Shown here: piece after piece, positions 45,173 to 54,546 of the stretch
Numbering within the stretch: the first letter of the stretch is position 1
Layout: each line of letters starts with the position of its first letter
Source of the DNA: RDYJ01 sp034931405
GTDB lineage: Bacteria; Cyanobacteriota; Cyanobacteriia; Cyanobacteriales; Nostocaceae
NCBI RefSeq assembly: GCF_034931405.1
Contig: NZ_JAYGHA010000016.1
Coordinates: forward strand, 62,001-126,000
DNA length: 64,000 nucleotides
Direction: 5' to 3'
Program-made: the position numbers and the translations under genes
The notes under the pieces: generated by a model
Told to the model about the DNA's origin: nothing
The model's database searches: none
The model's input: the letters and a program-made list of their open reading frames with translations, nothing else

Positions 45173-45394
45173 ATGAATATGAATAATTACTGGCAAGATT
45201 TAAATATTAAAACAGAACATCTGTTAAATAAACTCAAGGAACTTGGAATACAAGCGCAAGATTTATTTTTACCTAAACTCCAGCTATTGACCAAGAGGCT
45301 GAAATGTTGGATGTCGTTACAAAACTTTACATATTTAAGTATAGTAATATTATCAAGGCTTCTGAACCCACGAAGGTGGGTTTTGTCTGTGTAG
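45173..45394 (+). CDS. Short open frame, probably a truncated gene
   Basis: The ATG follows the previous stop with no gap, so it is positioned as an operon gene. Its first 55 residues look like helical protein ('NYWQDLNIKTEHLLNKLKEL'), but the last residues are read from a dispersed repeat and the frame then stops. The original 3' part was probably lost where the repeat and the ATPase fragment joined. No domain is recognised. Confidence 0.4.
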   Translation: MNMNNYWQDLNIKTEHLLNKLKELGIQAQDLFLPKLQLLTKRLKCWMSLQNFTYLSIVILSRLLNPRRWVLSV

Positions 45395-45412
45395 CCGCGA
45401 TTTATAATCGCC
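45357..45412. repeat. Dispersed double-hairpin repeat
   Basis: Contains CCCACGAAGGTGGG and GCGATTTATAATCGC hairpins and the phrase 'gtctgtgtagcc', a repeat seen across Nostocales. It marks the junction between the truncated frame at 45173 and the ATPase fragment. Confidence 0.65.
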
Positions 45413-45907
45413 CAGAGAGTATGAATTTTGCTTCTTCGCTATCGCAGCCGCCGTGACAGCATGATCACCTGTAATCATTTTCACCTGGATACCAGCTTGT
45501 TGACAGGCTTGCACCGCCCTTATAGCCTCAGCACGGGGTGGATCGATCATCCCCTGTAAACCTAAGAAAATCAAATCATTCTCGATATCTGCATGATCTA
45601 ATGAGTCTTGATTCTCAGAAACTGGTTTTTTGGCAAAAGCTAACACCCGTAAACCCTGATGCGCCATTGTATCAACTTGCTGATTTACAGTTTCTGCATC
45701 CACAGGAGAAAGTTCCCCAGAGGAATTTAACATCTGTTGACAACGCTTGAGAATCGCCTCTACCGAACCCTTAACGTAAATAATTCGTTCTTGTTGTTCG
45801 ATTTCATGCAGAGTCGTCATGTACTGAAACTCTGACTCAAAGGGGATGACATCAAGCCGGGATATACTCGCTTGTAAGTTGTCACGGGTTAACCCGACTT
45901 GTAGCAA
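45413..45907 (-). pseudogene. Fragment of a cation-transporting P-type ATPase
   Basis: About 160 residues match the nucleotide-binding region and the start of the second P-domain block: 'IIYVKGSVEAILKRC', 'GLRVLAFAKK', 'LGLQGMIDPPRAEAI' and 'GIQVKMITGDHAVTA'. The phosphorylation motif DKTGT upstream, the GDGxND motif downstream and all membrane helices are missing. Both ends run into repeats. It is a broken remnant of a Ca2+-ATPase-like gene. Confidence 0.8.
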
Positions 45908-46024
45908 GTGGCGTGGCGTTGTAGTGCCTCCTGCGGAGGAGCTTCGCTAACACCCCGTAGGGGTTATTCCCGGCAAACAAAGGGTATGAGATATTTGTCC
46001 ATGTTTTTTGGAACTATATCACCA

Positions 46025-48328
46025 TTAATCTTTGTTTTTTTTCAATTCTTTCCACCGCATCTGCAATTGGTTCCAGTTCGGAATATGACCTCCATAACGC
46101 CAACTAACATAAGCTTGACAAATGTCATCAATGAGTTGAGCCGTTTCTCTCGGATGTTGTTGATATGATACATGAGCATATTCTAAAGGTGTCTGGGCTT
46201 GATGTTTACCCAAACCCTTTTCGGCTGTCCATTGCAGCATTTGTTGATATAGTCTTTCCATGGGTGGTAATTTCTTTAACCAACGACGGTTAAGCCATTT
46301 TTGCCACTGTACCCAACCCAACCAACCAAAGAAAGCTGTGGTTGTTCCCACTATTAAACCAGTTACGACACCTAGCCAACCTTGAGAAAATAAACCGAAA
46401 AACCAAGTGATCGCTCTAAAAAACCAGGTAAATAATGTGCCAAATATACTATTCAGCAAACCAGTCACTGGTGAAGGTAGCCAACCAGCCACCCAGTTCC
46501 AAAACTGACGTAAAACGCTAAAAGTCCGATCTTCTTCAATCGAAGGCGGAATTAATGGATGATTAGGAATAGGATCAAAAGCGAACCAGCCATATTTAGG
46601 GAAATACACTTCTGTCATCGCGTAAGCATCCGTGTTACGCACAATATACATTCCCGTAAACGGATTAAATTCTCCCGGTGCAAACCCAGCTACTAACCTT
46701 GCAGGAATGCCTATAGAACGCAGCATCACAGTAAGAACAGTAGAAAAATGGTCTGGATAGCCGCCTTGATGCTTGAATAAAAAGGATTCTACCAAATCAT
46801 CTTTTGGATCTAAATAAGGTAATCCTAATGGATTGTCTGGGATAGAGTAATTTTGTTTGAGATATTGAGCTAAGTAAAGTGCTTTTTCGTAAACAGAATT
46901 AAGAGTTCTGGTATCTTCAGTGCGGGAAACTCTTTGACGATTATAATCAGCGAGAATTTCTTCAGTTTTTTGGCGGACTTGATCAGCAATTTCTGGGGGA
47001 ATTTGTAGATAATAATCTTTAATTTCCTTTGGATATTTAGTAGAGGCTTTACCCAGCAAAGTGCGATCGCGATAGGGAACTTCTGAAAGTACAGTATAAG
47101 TCATCCCATCTGATAATTGCACAGGCGATCGCAAACCCCCTTCCTGATCAACTGCAATCATAGGACCGGGAAAATAGATTTCCTTGGGATAAGACAAAGC
47201 AGGTATCAAATTAGGCAAATCTGATACCACATTATAAGTTTGTACAACTTCTTTAGTAGGATTTGTGATCAGCGGCATATCCAGATCAATTTTGTAAGAC
47301 CAAGATGAGCGCCTCAAAGTCGTAACATCATCATTACGAGAAATTTTCCATCCCTTACCTGTATAGCGATCAAAAGCCAGAACTCGCCAAAAACCTTCAG
47401 CTTGGGATCTCACCCGCATCACCACCTTGGGTTTCATTTCCCCCCGCAGGTTTTGGTTCATTTCGCTATTAAAACCATAGTAGAAATTATTATCTACCTT
47501 TCCTGGTTCACCACTGTTTCCCTGTCCCGTACCATCACCACCATTACCCCCGCGTACATAACCAGGATTATTAATGTTGCGACCTGTAAAATCACCCTTG
47601 AAATCAATCGGCGCACTAACAGGAAAAGAACGTAATTGATAACCAGGTAATCGGGGTAAAACAGCAAAAATTCCCAGTCCCAGCCCTAAAATTATCAAGA
47701 AATTGACAATTAGAACTTTTAAATTAGCACTGACAAAATTCTTCTTGGTGAATTTATCTATTTTTAATGGTTTTAAACCCAAGCGTGAGCGATAGTCTAA
47801 AACTAAAGTTGGCAAAGCCACACCTAAAAATAACAGCAACACAGGTGCAAAACCCATAGTTTGACTTAAGGTTGCAGCCACTCCGAGAAGTATCAGTCCA
47901 ATGACAATCGAATAGCCCAAATCCTTGCGCCGGGGTGTATCATAACTGTGCAGCACCTGAAGCTCAATTAATAACTGAGCCAAATTTAGGCGTGTATCAT
48001 TCCATTCACCCACAAATCGCCCAAAAAAAGCACCCAGGGCGACTAACATTCCTATAGCAATACAGAACTTGACTGGAATATTAGCATTGCGACGACGGTA
48101 ATAACTCCAAATTGTACCCACCGTACTCAGAGGCACTGCCCAAAAACTAAAGGTAGTCTCCGATGCAATATCCGTCGCCACAGTTCCTAAAATTACCAGT
48201 CCCAGCACCAGCACCCGTAAGGAAATTGAATCTTCCACTTCTGCTGAAGACGACTTCTGTCTATTTTGTCGCCAGTTATCACTTACGGGGAAGCGCCAAA
48301 ACCGTTTCATCCTGGATAAATTTAACAT
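46025..48328 (-). CDS. TgpA-like membrane protein with a degenerate transglutaminase domain
   Basis: A 767-residue protein: five to six N-terminal helices (about residues 35-240), a large external domain with a transglutaminase-like core near residues 490-600, one or two helices near 640-670 and a C-terminal DUF4129-like region. In the core, the position usually holding the catalytic Cys reads 'QGGYPDHFSTVLTVMLRS' (Pro), and the catalytic His position reads 'NTDAYAMTEVYFP' (Tyr). Only the Asp in 'WFAFDPIP' remains. It is thus probably not a classical transglutaminase or protease. Confidence 0.8.
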   Translation of the reverse strand: MLNLSRMKRFWRFPVSDNWRQNRQKSSSAEVEDSISLRVLVLGLVILGTVATDIASETTFSFWAVPLSTVGTIWSYYRRRNANIPVKFCIAIGMLVALGAFFGRFVGEWNDTRLNLAQLLIELQVLHSYDTPRRKDLGYSIVIGLILLGVAATLSQTMGFAPVLLLFLGVALPTLVLDYRSRLGLKPLKIDKFTKKNFVSANLKVLIVNFLIILGLGLGIFAVLPRLPGYQLRSFPVSAPIDFKGDFTGRNINNPGYVRGGNGGDGTGQGNSGEPGKVDNNFYYGFNSEMNQNLRGEMKPKVVMRVRSQAEGFWRVLAFDRYTGKGWKISRNDDVTTLRRSSWSYKIDLDMPLITNPTKEVVQTYNVVSDLPNLIPALSYPKEIYFPGPMIAVDQEGGLRSPVQLSDGMTYTVLSEVPYRDRTLLGKASTKYPKEIKDYYLQIPPEIADQVRQKTEEILADYNRQRVSRTEDTRTLNSVYEKALYLAQYLKQNYSIPDNPLGLPYLDPKDDLVESFLFKHQGGYPDHFSTVLTVMLRSIGIPARLVAGFAPGEFNPFTGMYIVRNTDAYAMTEVYFPKYGWFAFDPIPNHPLIPPSIEEDRTFSVLRQFWNWVAGWLPSPVTGLLNSIFGTLFTWFFRAITWFFGLFSQGWLGVVTGLIVGTTTAFFGWLGWVQWQKWLNRRWLKKLPPMERLYQQMLQWTAEKGLGKHQAQTPLEYAHVSYQQHPRETAQLIDDICQAYVSWRYGGHIPNWNQLQMRWKELKKNKD

Positions 48329-48606
48329 TTTGAGGTAAGTATAACTATGATGTAGACGCTACGGACACAATGTTAGGTAAGAAAACTGATTACCTTGTCT
48401 TCAATCTTAGCTTTACCTGATGGTAGCTTTATAACCCCTTTGTACATCTCCGGGAAGCTACGCATTTTTTACAAGTGTCCTGCTCATAGTTACCTACTAT
48501 AAACGCCCTAATTACTGTTTTTGTAAAAAGGAGTAAATTTTAAAACCAGGATCATCATTTTTTATCGGCGTTTATCAACTCAGAGTAACAACAGTATTGA
48601 TGAGAA

Positions 48607-49383
48607 TTACATCGCGAGATTAATTACCAACAATAATGGCTGCGGTTCTAGTTCTGGACATTCAACTTCCAGTGTATAAGTCTGGTTGATAGGTTGACAG
48701 TCTAATTCTAGACTTGCTTTATTTGCCACCCCAGAGGAAGCAATTGCTTGAGTACCATTTCCGTGAAGCATCAAAACCCCCGGTGTGGGTAACTCACTAT
48801 GAACACGCAACTTTATTGCCTTACCCAGTGACTGTAATTCTACCCGGATAATCAGCGTACCAGCATTAGTTTGCCACTGTTGTTCTATTACTGGATTGGC
48901 AAAAGAAATTGGTAGAGTCAAATTTTCCAGTAGTTGTTTAGCCGCCATTAAAGACAAAGCCATTTGTTGACGCGGTTGTAAATCTGAGTAATCCCTCTGA
49001 ATATTGGGTATTGTCTCCAGGGCATCTACAGAACGATAAGAGGTTCTGAGTACCATCCCAGCTACATCATTGATTAACTGGTAATCTTCAGGGAAAAAGC
49101 TCTCTACCGCCTGAACTAGTTTTGGTCCTAATGGTAGGGAAGATGTCAGTAATAACTGACACTTGTCCATCAATTGCTGAAAAATTTTATCTGGCAAAGG
49201 AACTGGCAGATTAAGCTTCGATTGCTGTGCCAACCACCCCCAGGCAGGAACTAAAGCAATCGATGGCTCTTCCACAAATTCTGGATAATCTACTAATTGA
49301 CTTTCCCAAGGGAATAAAGGTGGGTGGTCTTGGATTTCGACTTGTAACCGACGCTTAAGGACGGCTTGGAAACGTTCTTGCAC
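48607..49383 (-). CDS. patU: PatU-like heterocyst-pattern protein
   Basis: A 258-residue protein without signal peptide or clear named domain. The N-terminus is hydrophilic ('VLKRRLQVEIQDHPPLFPWE'), and the last 90 residues are beta-rich. The assignment rests mainly on position: in Anabaena PCC 7120 hetZ is followed by patU5 and patU3, a split form of the single patU of other Nostocales, and this frame directly follows hetZ on the same strand. PatU influences heterocyst spacing. If this is correct, patU is unsplit here. Confidence 0.55.
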   Translation of the reverse strand: MQERFQAVLKRRLQVEIQDHPPLFPWESQLVDYPEFVEEPSIALVPAWGWLAQQSKLNLPVPLPDKIFQQLMDKCQLLLTSSLPLGPKLVQAVESFFPEDYQLINDVAGMVLRTSYRSVDALETIPNIQRDYSDLQPRQQMALSLMAAKQLLENLTLPISFANPVIEQQWQTNAGTLIIRVELQSLGKAIKLRVHSELPTPGVLMLHGNGTQAIASSGVANKASLELDCQPINQTYTLEVECPELEPQPLLLVINLAM

Positions 49384-49579
49384 AGTAGGAATTTCTCCTA
49401 GTTCAAAGGTTTGGGATTTTCCTCTCTAATTTGGCTCACTAAATAATGTAGCGGCTTTCAAAAGAGGGTCTTCTACCCCATCAATTTTCTCACACTCTAC
49501 CCAGAGATGCTCGCCGGTTTGACATTAATTATCTGCCAACAACTACTCGAGTAACTGGTATTGTAAGGGTTGTGAGTCA

Positions 49580-50767
49580 CTATTCATGGGTAGATGCACT
49601 AGATCCGGACACAAATGAGTTACGAATTTCCCAGGCTTGTTCCAAAATCTTAAACCACCGTTTTTGCAGTTGTGCTATTGACAATCCTAAAGCCTTGGCA
49701 ATTGTTTCGTCAGATTCTCCTTGTTGCTTCAAATCTAATAAAGACCTATCTTTTTCATCCAACTTGACTGTGTACATTTGCCATTGATGGGGAGTCAAGC
49801 CTAAATTAGTAGGTAAAGATGCTTCCAACCATTCATGAACCAACTCCCAACGATGTAAAAGAGAAAACCGAATTAAATGATACTTAAAGCGTTGCTGCAA
49901 GTAATCCCGTTGACGTGGGGTTAAACCCAAAATTGACTCAATTTCTTGTGCTGATAAATCCTGAAGACGGAGAGAGAAATAATCAGCACAGTCTGACTGT
50001 TGTCGTTGTTCAAGATAATTCATCAATTCTGTAACTACTACAGAGCGCAAAGTATCTTCTTCCGGTTCTGGTTGAGTTTGCATGGCCATAGCGGCACGCA
50101 ATTGTTGTATTGCTGGTTCTTCCCAAGAACCATCAGCTTCACCACTACTACCTTCAGACGCTTGTTCAATATCTACGCTAGTTTCTGGAGGTTGCTGTTG
50201 TGAAAAAGTTTGCGCTCGCAGGATAATTAACTGTTGTTGTCTTCCTGGTAATGGAATCCGACGTTTACCGTAACGTTCGGTAAATGCCATATATTCGGCT
50301 AATTCTAGTAGGGCTTGGGGACGATAGGTGGGTGCTTGTTGATTTTCCCTGCGAAAAGCATTCAAAGCCTCCAAATAAAAACCCTGGAGAAAATCTTCTA
50401 TGATAGTCAGCCGCCCCTGATAGCTCAATTGCTTGTGAGGTGGATTAATATAGCGATAAATGATAGCGCTTAAAGTGCTGTGTAATTCTACCCTACCTCG
50501 ATTGGAACCCAGTTGATAGTACCTGAGACATTGTTGCAGCCGATGTTTGGCTAGGGTCATGGCGGCGCTTTCTATTTCACCAGAAGCCTGAATGCGTTTA
50601 CTCTCATTGCAAATTCGCAGGACTTCCCCAGCAATTCGTAATGCCACATCACGGCATTTTTTCTCTGCACGGGTTGACTGCTGTAGCTCTTTCAATAGAA
50701 ATTGAAATATAACCTCCACGCCGATAGATTTATCTCCCTGAGTAGTTGCGGTTGCGGCTGAATTCAT
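49580..50767 (-). CDS. hetZ: Heterocyst differentiation protein HetZ
   Basis: A 395-residue protein beginning MNSAATATT, close to the 401 residues of Anabaena HetZ. The middle contains 'HRLQQCLRYYQLGSNRGRVE' and 'LLELAEYMAFTERYGKRRIP'. The C-terminal third has sigma-like helix-turn-helix text: 'DLSAQEIESILGLTPRQRDY' and 'SDETIAKALGLSIAQLQKRW'. HetZ is a DNA-binding regulator needed early in heterocyst commitment. Neighbouring sds, murI and two amiC genes reproduce the alr0092-alr0101 neighbourhood as I remember it. A HetZ-related paralogue is the alternative. Confidence 0.78.
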   Translation of the reverse strand: MNSAATATTQGDKSIGVEVIFQFLLKELQQSTRAEKKCRDVALRIAGEVLRICNESKRIQASGEIESAAMTLAKHRLQQCLRYYQLGSNRGRVELHSTLSAIIYRYINPPHKQLSYQGRLTIIEDFLQGFYLEALNAFRRENQQAPTYRPQALLELAEYMAFTERYGKRRIPLPGRQQQLIILRAQTFSQQQPPETSVDIEQASEGSSGEADGSWEEPAIQQLRAAMAMQTQPEPEEDTLRSVVVTELMNYLEQRQQSDCADYFSLRLQDLSAQEIESILGLTPRQRDYLQQRFKYHLIRFSLLHRWELVHEWLEASLPTNLGLTPHQWQMYTVKLDEKDRSLLDLKQQGESDETIAKALGLSIAQLQKRWFKILEQAWEIRNSFVSGSSASTHE

Positions 50768-50799
50768 AGTCCGAATTTTAAAAAGACCCTAACATATTT

Positions 50800-50832
50800 C
50801 AGTTACCAGTTATCAGTTATCAGTTGTTAGTC
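50800..50832. repeat. CAGTTAT-type heptamer repeats upstream of hetZ
   Basis: Tandem CAGTTATCAGTTATCAGTT units lie in the 138-bp spacer between the divergent hetZ and the 50906 gene, close to where a hetZ promoter would be. Confidence 0.7.
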
Positions 50833-50905
50833 TTTTTAACTGTTAACTGTCACCTGTTTCCCTGCTTGAATATTTTGGACATTAATCAGGAGCCATTTAC
50901 AAGCT

Positions 50906-51382
50906 ATGACAAATTTAGAAGTACAAATTCAATTGCTGATTGACAATGCACCTGATGATGGTGTTACACCAAAACTTGTAGCCACAATTGCCCCTGCACT
51001 GAAAGCGATCGCCCAAAAGTTACAATACCCCCAGTACTATATTCTCCAAAATTTGCAGGAACGCTGGATTTTAACTACATTGAAGCACAGGGCTAATCCT
51101 GAATTAGAAAAACGCGTAGTTTACGCCTTTCCTAGATTACAGGATATTTCTCTGTCCTCATCTGCTGGGCTTGACCCTCAAGCAGTAGCTAAACCCATGC
51201 CTGTAATTCATATTTTGTTTCAACTGCTGGCATTAGAACCAGTAGATAGTATAGTTTTTTTTGAGACTCCTGGCACAATTAGTAACGCTATTGAAGTGGA
51301 GCGAACTAATCTGCAAAAAATAATTGAACAGACGTTGCAGCAACATATACCCAATCAGCAAGTTCCTCCAGATATCGCCTGA
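50906..51382 (+). CDS. Conserved hypothetical protein
   Basis: A 158-residue soluble protein with no recognised domain. The first 60 residues are helical ('LVATIAPALKAIAQKLQYPQ'), and a segment 'VIHILFQLLALEPVDSIVFF' follows. It sits alone on the + strand between hetZ and sds and converges on sds. Proteins of this size and start are common in cyanobacteria, but I know no function. Confidence 0.6.
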   Translation: MTNLEVQIQLLIDNAPDDGVTPKLVATIAPALKAIAQKLQYPQYYILQNLQERWILTTLKHRANPELEKRVVYAFPRLQDISLSSSAGLDPQAVAKPMPVIHILFQLLALEPVDSIVFFETPGTISNAIEVERTNLQKIIEQTLQQHIPNQQVPPDIA

Positions 51383-51390
51383 AGGCAGAA

Positions 51391-51480
51391 GGGATTGGGG
51401 ATTGGGGATTGGGGATTGGGGATTGGGTAAGATTCTTCTTCCTAGTCCCTAGTCCCTAGTCCCTAGTCCCTAGTCCCTAA
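51391..51480. repeat. GATTGGG and CTAGTCC heptamer arrays
   Basis: GGGATTG units (51391-51427) are followed by CTAGTCC units (51441-51480). The second array overlaps the stop codon of sds, so repeats supply the end of that gene. Confidence 0.88.
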
Positions 51481-52448
51481 TAAAGCCGACTCAGCACATA
51501 ATCAGTCATGTTAATTAATGTTTGCCGTGATTCTGAGGGTTCTAAGGTGACAATATGTTCAGCTGATATTTGAGCATGGTGAGCCGCTAATTCTCTTGCA
51601 CGCTCTATACCTTGGCTATCTGCAATTAGCTTTAGCGCCTGATCTAAGTCCCCTTCTTGGGCAAATTCTCTTTCAATTAACACTTCTAGATAAGGTTGTT
51701 CCTCTAGGGCAAATAACACTGGTGCAGTTAAATTACCGCTTTTAAGATCCGAACCAGCTGGTTTACCCAAGGTATCTGTAGAACTGGTGAAATCTAGAAT
51801 ATCATCTACTATTTGGAATGCCAGCCCAAGATGCTTACCGTAGTTATACAAATTTTCAGCACTCTCTGGGGTAACTCCACTCAGTAATCCAGCAGCTTTA
51901 GAACTGTTGGCAATCAACGAGGCTGTTTTGTAATAGCTTTTTTTGAGGTATGTTTCTGTAGAAAGATTAGTGTCAAAACGATTTAGCCCTTGTTGAATCT
52001 CTCCAGCAGCCAAATCCATGATTACTTCTGAAAGAAGTTTAACTACATCCAAATTATCGAGATTTGCTAAATACCAGGAGGACTGAGCAAAGAGGAAATC
52101 TCCTGCTAGTACGGCAATACGGTTGCCAAATAAACTATGAACTGTAGGCACTCCACGGCGTACACTGGATTCATCTACTACATCGTCATGTACCAAGCTG
52201 GCTGTGTGGATCATTTCCGTAATCTCTGCTAATCGTCGATGACGGGGCGTAATGTCTTGCTCTAGCATAGTCGCCCGCGATATCAGCAGCACAATGGCTG
52301 GTCTGATTCGCTTGCCCCCAGCACCGAATAGATGTTCGGCTGCTGCATAGAGGATGGGGTGGCGATTTCCAACTAGCTGTGTGAGGTTATCTGCTAGTAT
52401 TCGCAGGTCTGCTTCCACAGGGGTAAACAGGGAGGTGGCTGGGGTCAT
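51477..52448 (-). CDS. sds: Long-chain polyprenyl (solanesyl-type) diphosphate synthase
   Basis: Trans-isoprenyl diphosphate synthase of 323 residues that makes the side chain of plastoquinone. Both aspartate-rich motifs are intact: 'SLVHDDVVDESSVRRG' and 'QIVDDILDFTSS'. 'GGKRIRPAIVLL' near residue 45 binds the diphosphate. The residues before the first motif fit a long-chain product rather than geranylgeranyl diphosphate. It lies near murI, a common cyanobacterial pairing. Confidence 0.88.
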   Translation of the reverse strand: MTPATSLFTPVEADLRILADNLTQLVGNRHPILYAAAEHLFGAGGKRIRPAIVLLISRATMLEQDITPRHRRLAEITEMIHTASLVHDDVVDESSVRRGVPTVHSLFGNRIAVLAGDFLFAQSSWYLANLDNLDVVKLLSEVIMDLAAGEIQQGLNRFDTNLSTETYLKKSYYKTASLIANSSKAAGLLSGVTPESAENLYNYGKHLGLAFQIVDDILDFTSSTDTLGKPAGSDLKSGNLTAPVLFALEEQPYLEVLIEREFAQEGDLDQALKLIADSQGIERARELAAHHAQISAEHIVTLEPSESRQTLINMTDYVLSRLY

Positions 52449-53217
52449 GGATGGGCGGACTCTGACTTTGGTTACGAAAGTTTACATATCCTTTACTCAT
52501 TTTAAGATAAACCATAGCCAGCGCAAAGTTAAGTTATCAGTTATCGCTGTTTACTTTCTCCTCATCCCCTAGACCCTACACGGTTTTCCTTTAACTCTTA
52601 TTAGCGTTTTTTAATGCGGTTTGAAAAAATAAACTCTGGTGTGTCAACATTGAGAAAATTTGAAATTTAGTTTAGAAGTTAGCTAAAAATCCAGGTCTGT
52701 TGTGTTAAGCTAGGATATAGGAATTTAAAATTTTTCAGATAATCACTTCCAGCAAAATTTAATCATCAATAGGTGGTTTTACTCATTGGATTTGTGAGTC
52801 TAAAATAACAAGTCGCCGACAGAATGCAGGAAGTGATTCCTCAAAATTTGCTGTGCGGCAATAATACCTTTTGAGTTGGATGATGTGCTTTCTATTCAGG
52901 AAGCAACTACACATCTTCAGCTAATGTTGAAGATAACTGTATATCTTGCTCGATTGGTGTGAGGGTAGATAACGCAGACTAGGTAGAGTGCTGAGAAGCG
53001 CAGTTTTAAATTGCTATTTAGCAACTTAACTGCTGTCGGAGGCGTGGTCTGCGAACAACTTAATTAAATAATAAATTGCTTAACCAGAGAGAATTAAAAC
53101 TCTACTGGGTGGCTTTGCATAGCCAACTACAGCAACCAAGAATATACTTGATTGGCTGAAGTTCTACTATTTGTGTATGAAATTTTATAGTCCTTTGAAA
53201 GTTGAGTTGGTAGAACA
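52449..53217. other. Intergenic region of about 770 bp
   Basis: Separates divergent sds and the small membrane-protein gene. No open frame of note is present. The segment 52900-53160 is less AT-rich than other spacers and could hold an untranslated leader or small RNA, but I recognise no known RNA family. Confidence 0.4.
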
Positions 53218-53415
53218 ATGACTTATGAAAATATGCCTATGATGATATTTATTTTAGCTGCTGGATATTTATTTACAGTCTACTTATTATTAGCACTAGC
53301 AAAGCGAACAGGTAGGAATAGTGTGATTGAAAGTGGGACTTCTGGAATTCAGGAGCAGCGTCAGCAGGAAAGAGGATTAATAACAAAGGTGACAGAGGTA
53401 GTCAATAGCCAATAA
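53218..53415 (+). CDS. Small single-helix membrane protein
   Basis: A 65-residue protein with one transmembrane helix (about residues 8-28, 'MIFILAAGYLFTVYLLLALA') and a hydrophilic tail rich in Gln, Glu and Arg. No motif is recognised. It is preceded by a long leader and followed by a repeat array. It may be a real small protein because the helix and tail are well formed, but the evidence is limited. Confidence 0.5.
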   Translation: MTYENMPMMIFILAAGYLFTVYLLLALAKRTGRNSVIESGTSGIQEQRQQERGLITKVTEVVNSQ

Positions 53416-53417
53416 TA

Positions 53418-53466
53418 TTTTGGATTTTAGATTTTGGATTTTAGATTTTGGATTTTAGATTTTGGA
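53418..53466. repeat. 14-bp tandem repeat (TTTTGGATTTTAGA)n
   Basis: About three tandem copies directly after the small membrane-protein gene. The unit itself is a doublet of related heptamers. Confidence 0.85.
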
Positions 53467-53614
53467 TGAAGATGGTTCGGTACTTCTAGTTTACAAGCAA
53501 GCTGCTTGTCGGCAATACAAATCTAAAATTGTCAATCTAAAATACTAGCTGCGTTGCATAAGCGTTGCTAACACAAATCTAAAATGCAAAATTATTTGAC
53601 TAATGACTAATGAT

Positions 53615-54478
53615 TTAGGAGACTGTGGCATCAGTCAGGTATACCTGTTCTACCAGAGGAGTATAGCCTAACCAATGTAATCCAGACTGAGCAAATTGTT
53701 GGGGACAACCGCTGACAGCAAAGCGAGTAGGCATTGGTAGGTGATTATTTCTGATGCTTAATAGGTCTAATTCTTGGGTGCAAGCTGTGACAACGTGAAC
53801 AGCAGGGTCAACTAATTTGACATGAGCAGGGAGGAGCGATCGCAATACGGGTGCTAGAAGTGGATAATGGGTACAGCCATAAATCAAAGTATCAATTTCC
53901 TGTTTCAGCAAAGGTTCAAGATAAGCTCTAGCAACTTCAGTTGTATAAGGATCGTGAATACGATTTTGCTCAATTAGGGGGACAAATTCTGGACAACTAA
54001 CTTGCCAAACTTGGATATCAGGTTGTATTTCCATCATAGCCTGACGGTAGGCATTGCTTTTAGCAGTAGCTGGGGTAGCAATGACACCAATACGCTTACC
54101 ATGTTCTACTGCTGCTTTTGCTCCTGGTAGGACGACTCCGAGAATGGGGAAGTTGAATTCCTGACGGACATTTTCTAGAGCTAGAGCAGAACTGGTGTTA
54201 CAAGCCATAATCACCATTTTCACCCGTTGCTGTTGCATCCAGTTCAGTATTTCCCTCACATATTGTAAAATTTCAGCCTGTGAACGAATACCATAAGGAA
54301 GGTGAGCAGTATCCCCAAAATAAATAATTGATTCATTGGGAAGTTGCTTATAGAGTTGTCGTAGTACAGTCAGCCCACCTACACCGCTATCAAACACCCC
54401 AATGGGGGAGATTTGGGCTTCTTTATCGGAAAAATCGTCAAGATTACCTTTAAAAATGGAAGATGAATACACAGGCAA
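53615..54478 (-). CDS. murI: Glutamate racemase
   Basis: MurI converts L- to D-glutamate for peptidoglycan. In 287 residues the two catalytic cysteines are present: 'VIMACNTSSALAL' and 'LIYGCTHYPLLAP'. 'IGVFDSGVGGLTVLRQL' opens the substrate site and 'IIYFGDTAHLPYG' follows. It reads the same way as the two amidase genes upstream, with about 145 bp between, so peptidoglycan genes are clustered here. Confidence 0.93.
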   Translation of the reverse strand: MPVYSSSIFKGNLDDFSDKEAQISPIGVFDSGVGGLTVLRQLYKQLPNESIIYFGDTAHLPYGIRSQAEILQYVREILNWMQQQRVKMVIMACNTSSALALENVRQEFNFPILGVVLPGAKAAVEHGKRIGVIATPATAKSNAYRQAMMEIQPDIQVWQVSCPEFVPLIEQNRIHDPYTTEVARAYLEPLLKQEIDTLIYGCTHYPLLAPVLRSLLPAHVKLVDPAVHVVTACTQELDLLSIRNNHLPMPTRFAVSGCPQQFAQSGLHWLGYTPLVEQVYLTDATVS

Positions 54479-54546
54479 ATATTGATTTAGATTTTGCTAT
54501 TTAAAATACAGAATTTAGCAGACAATCTGCTGGTTGACTACTAATG

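Noticed and set aside
50768..50905. Possible HetR-binding site upstream of hetZ
   Set aside because: Only a half-site-like AGGGTCT is seen near the start codon; the full palindrome GGGTCTAACCC is not present.
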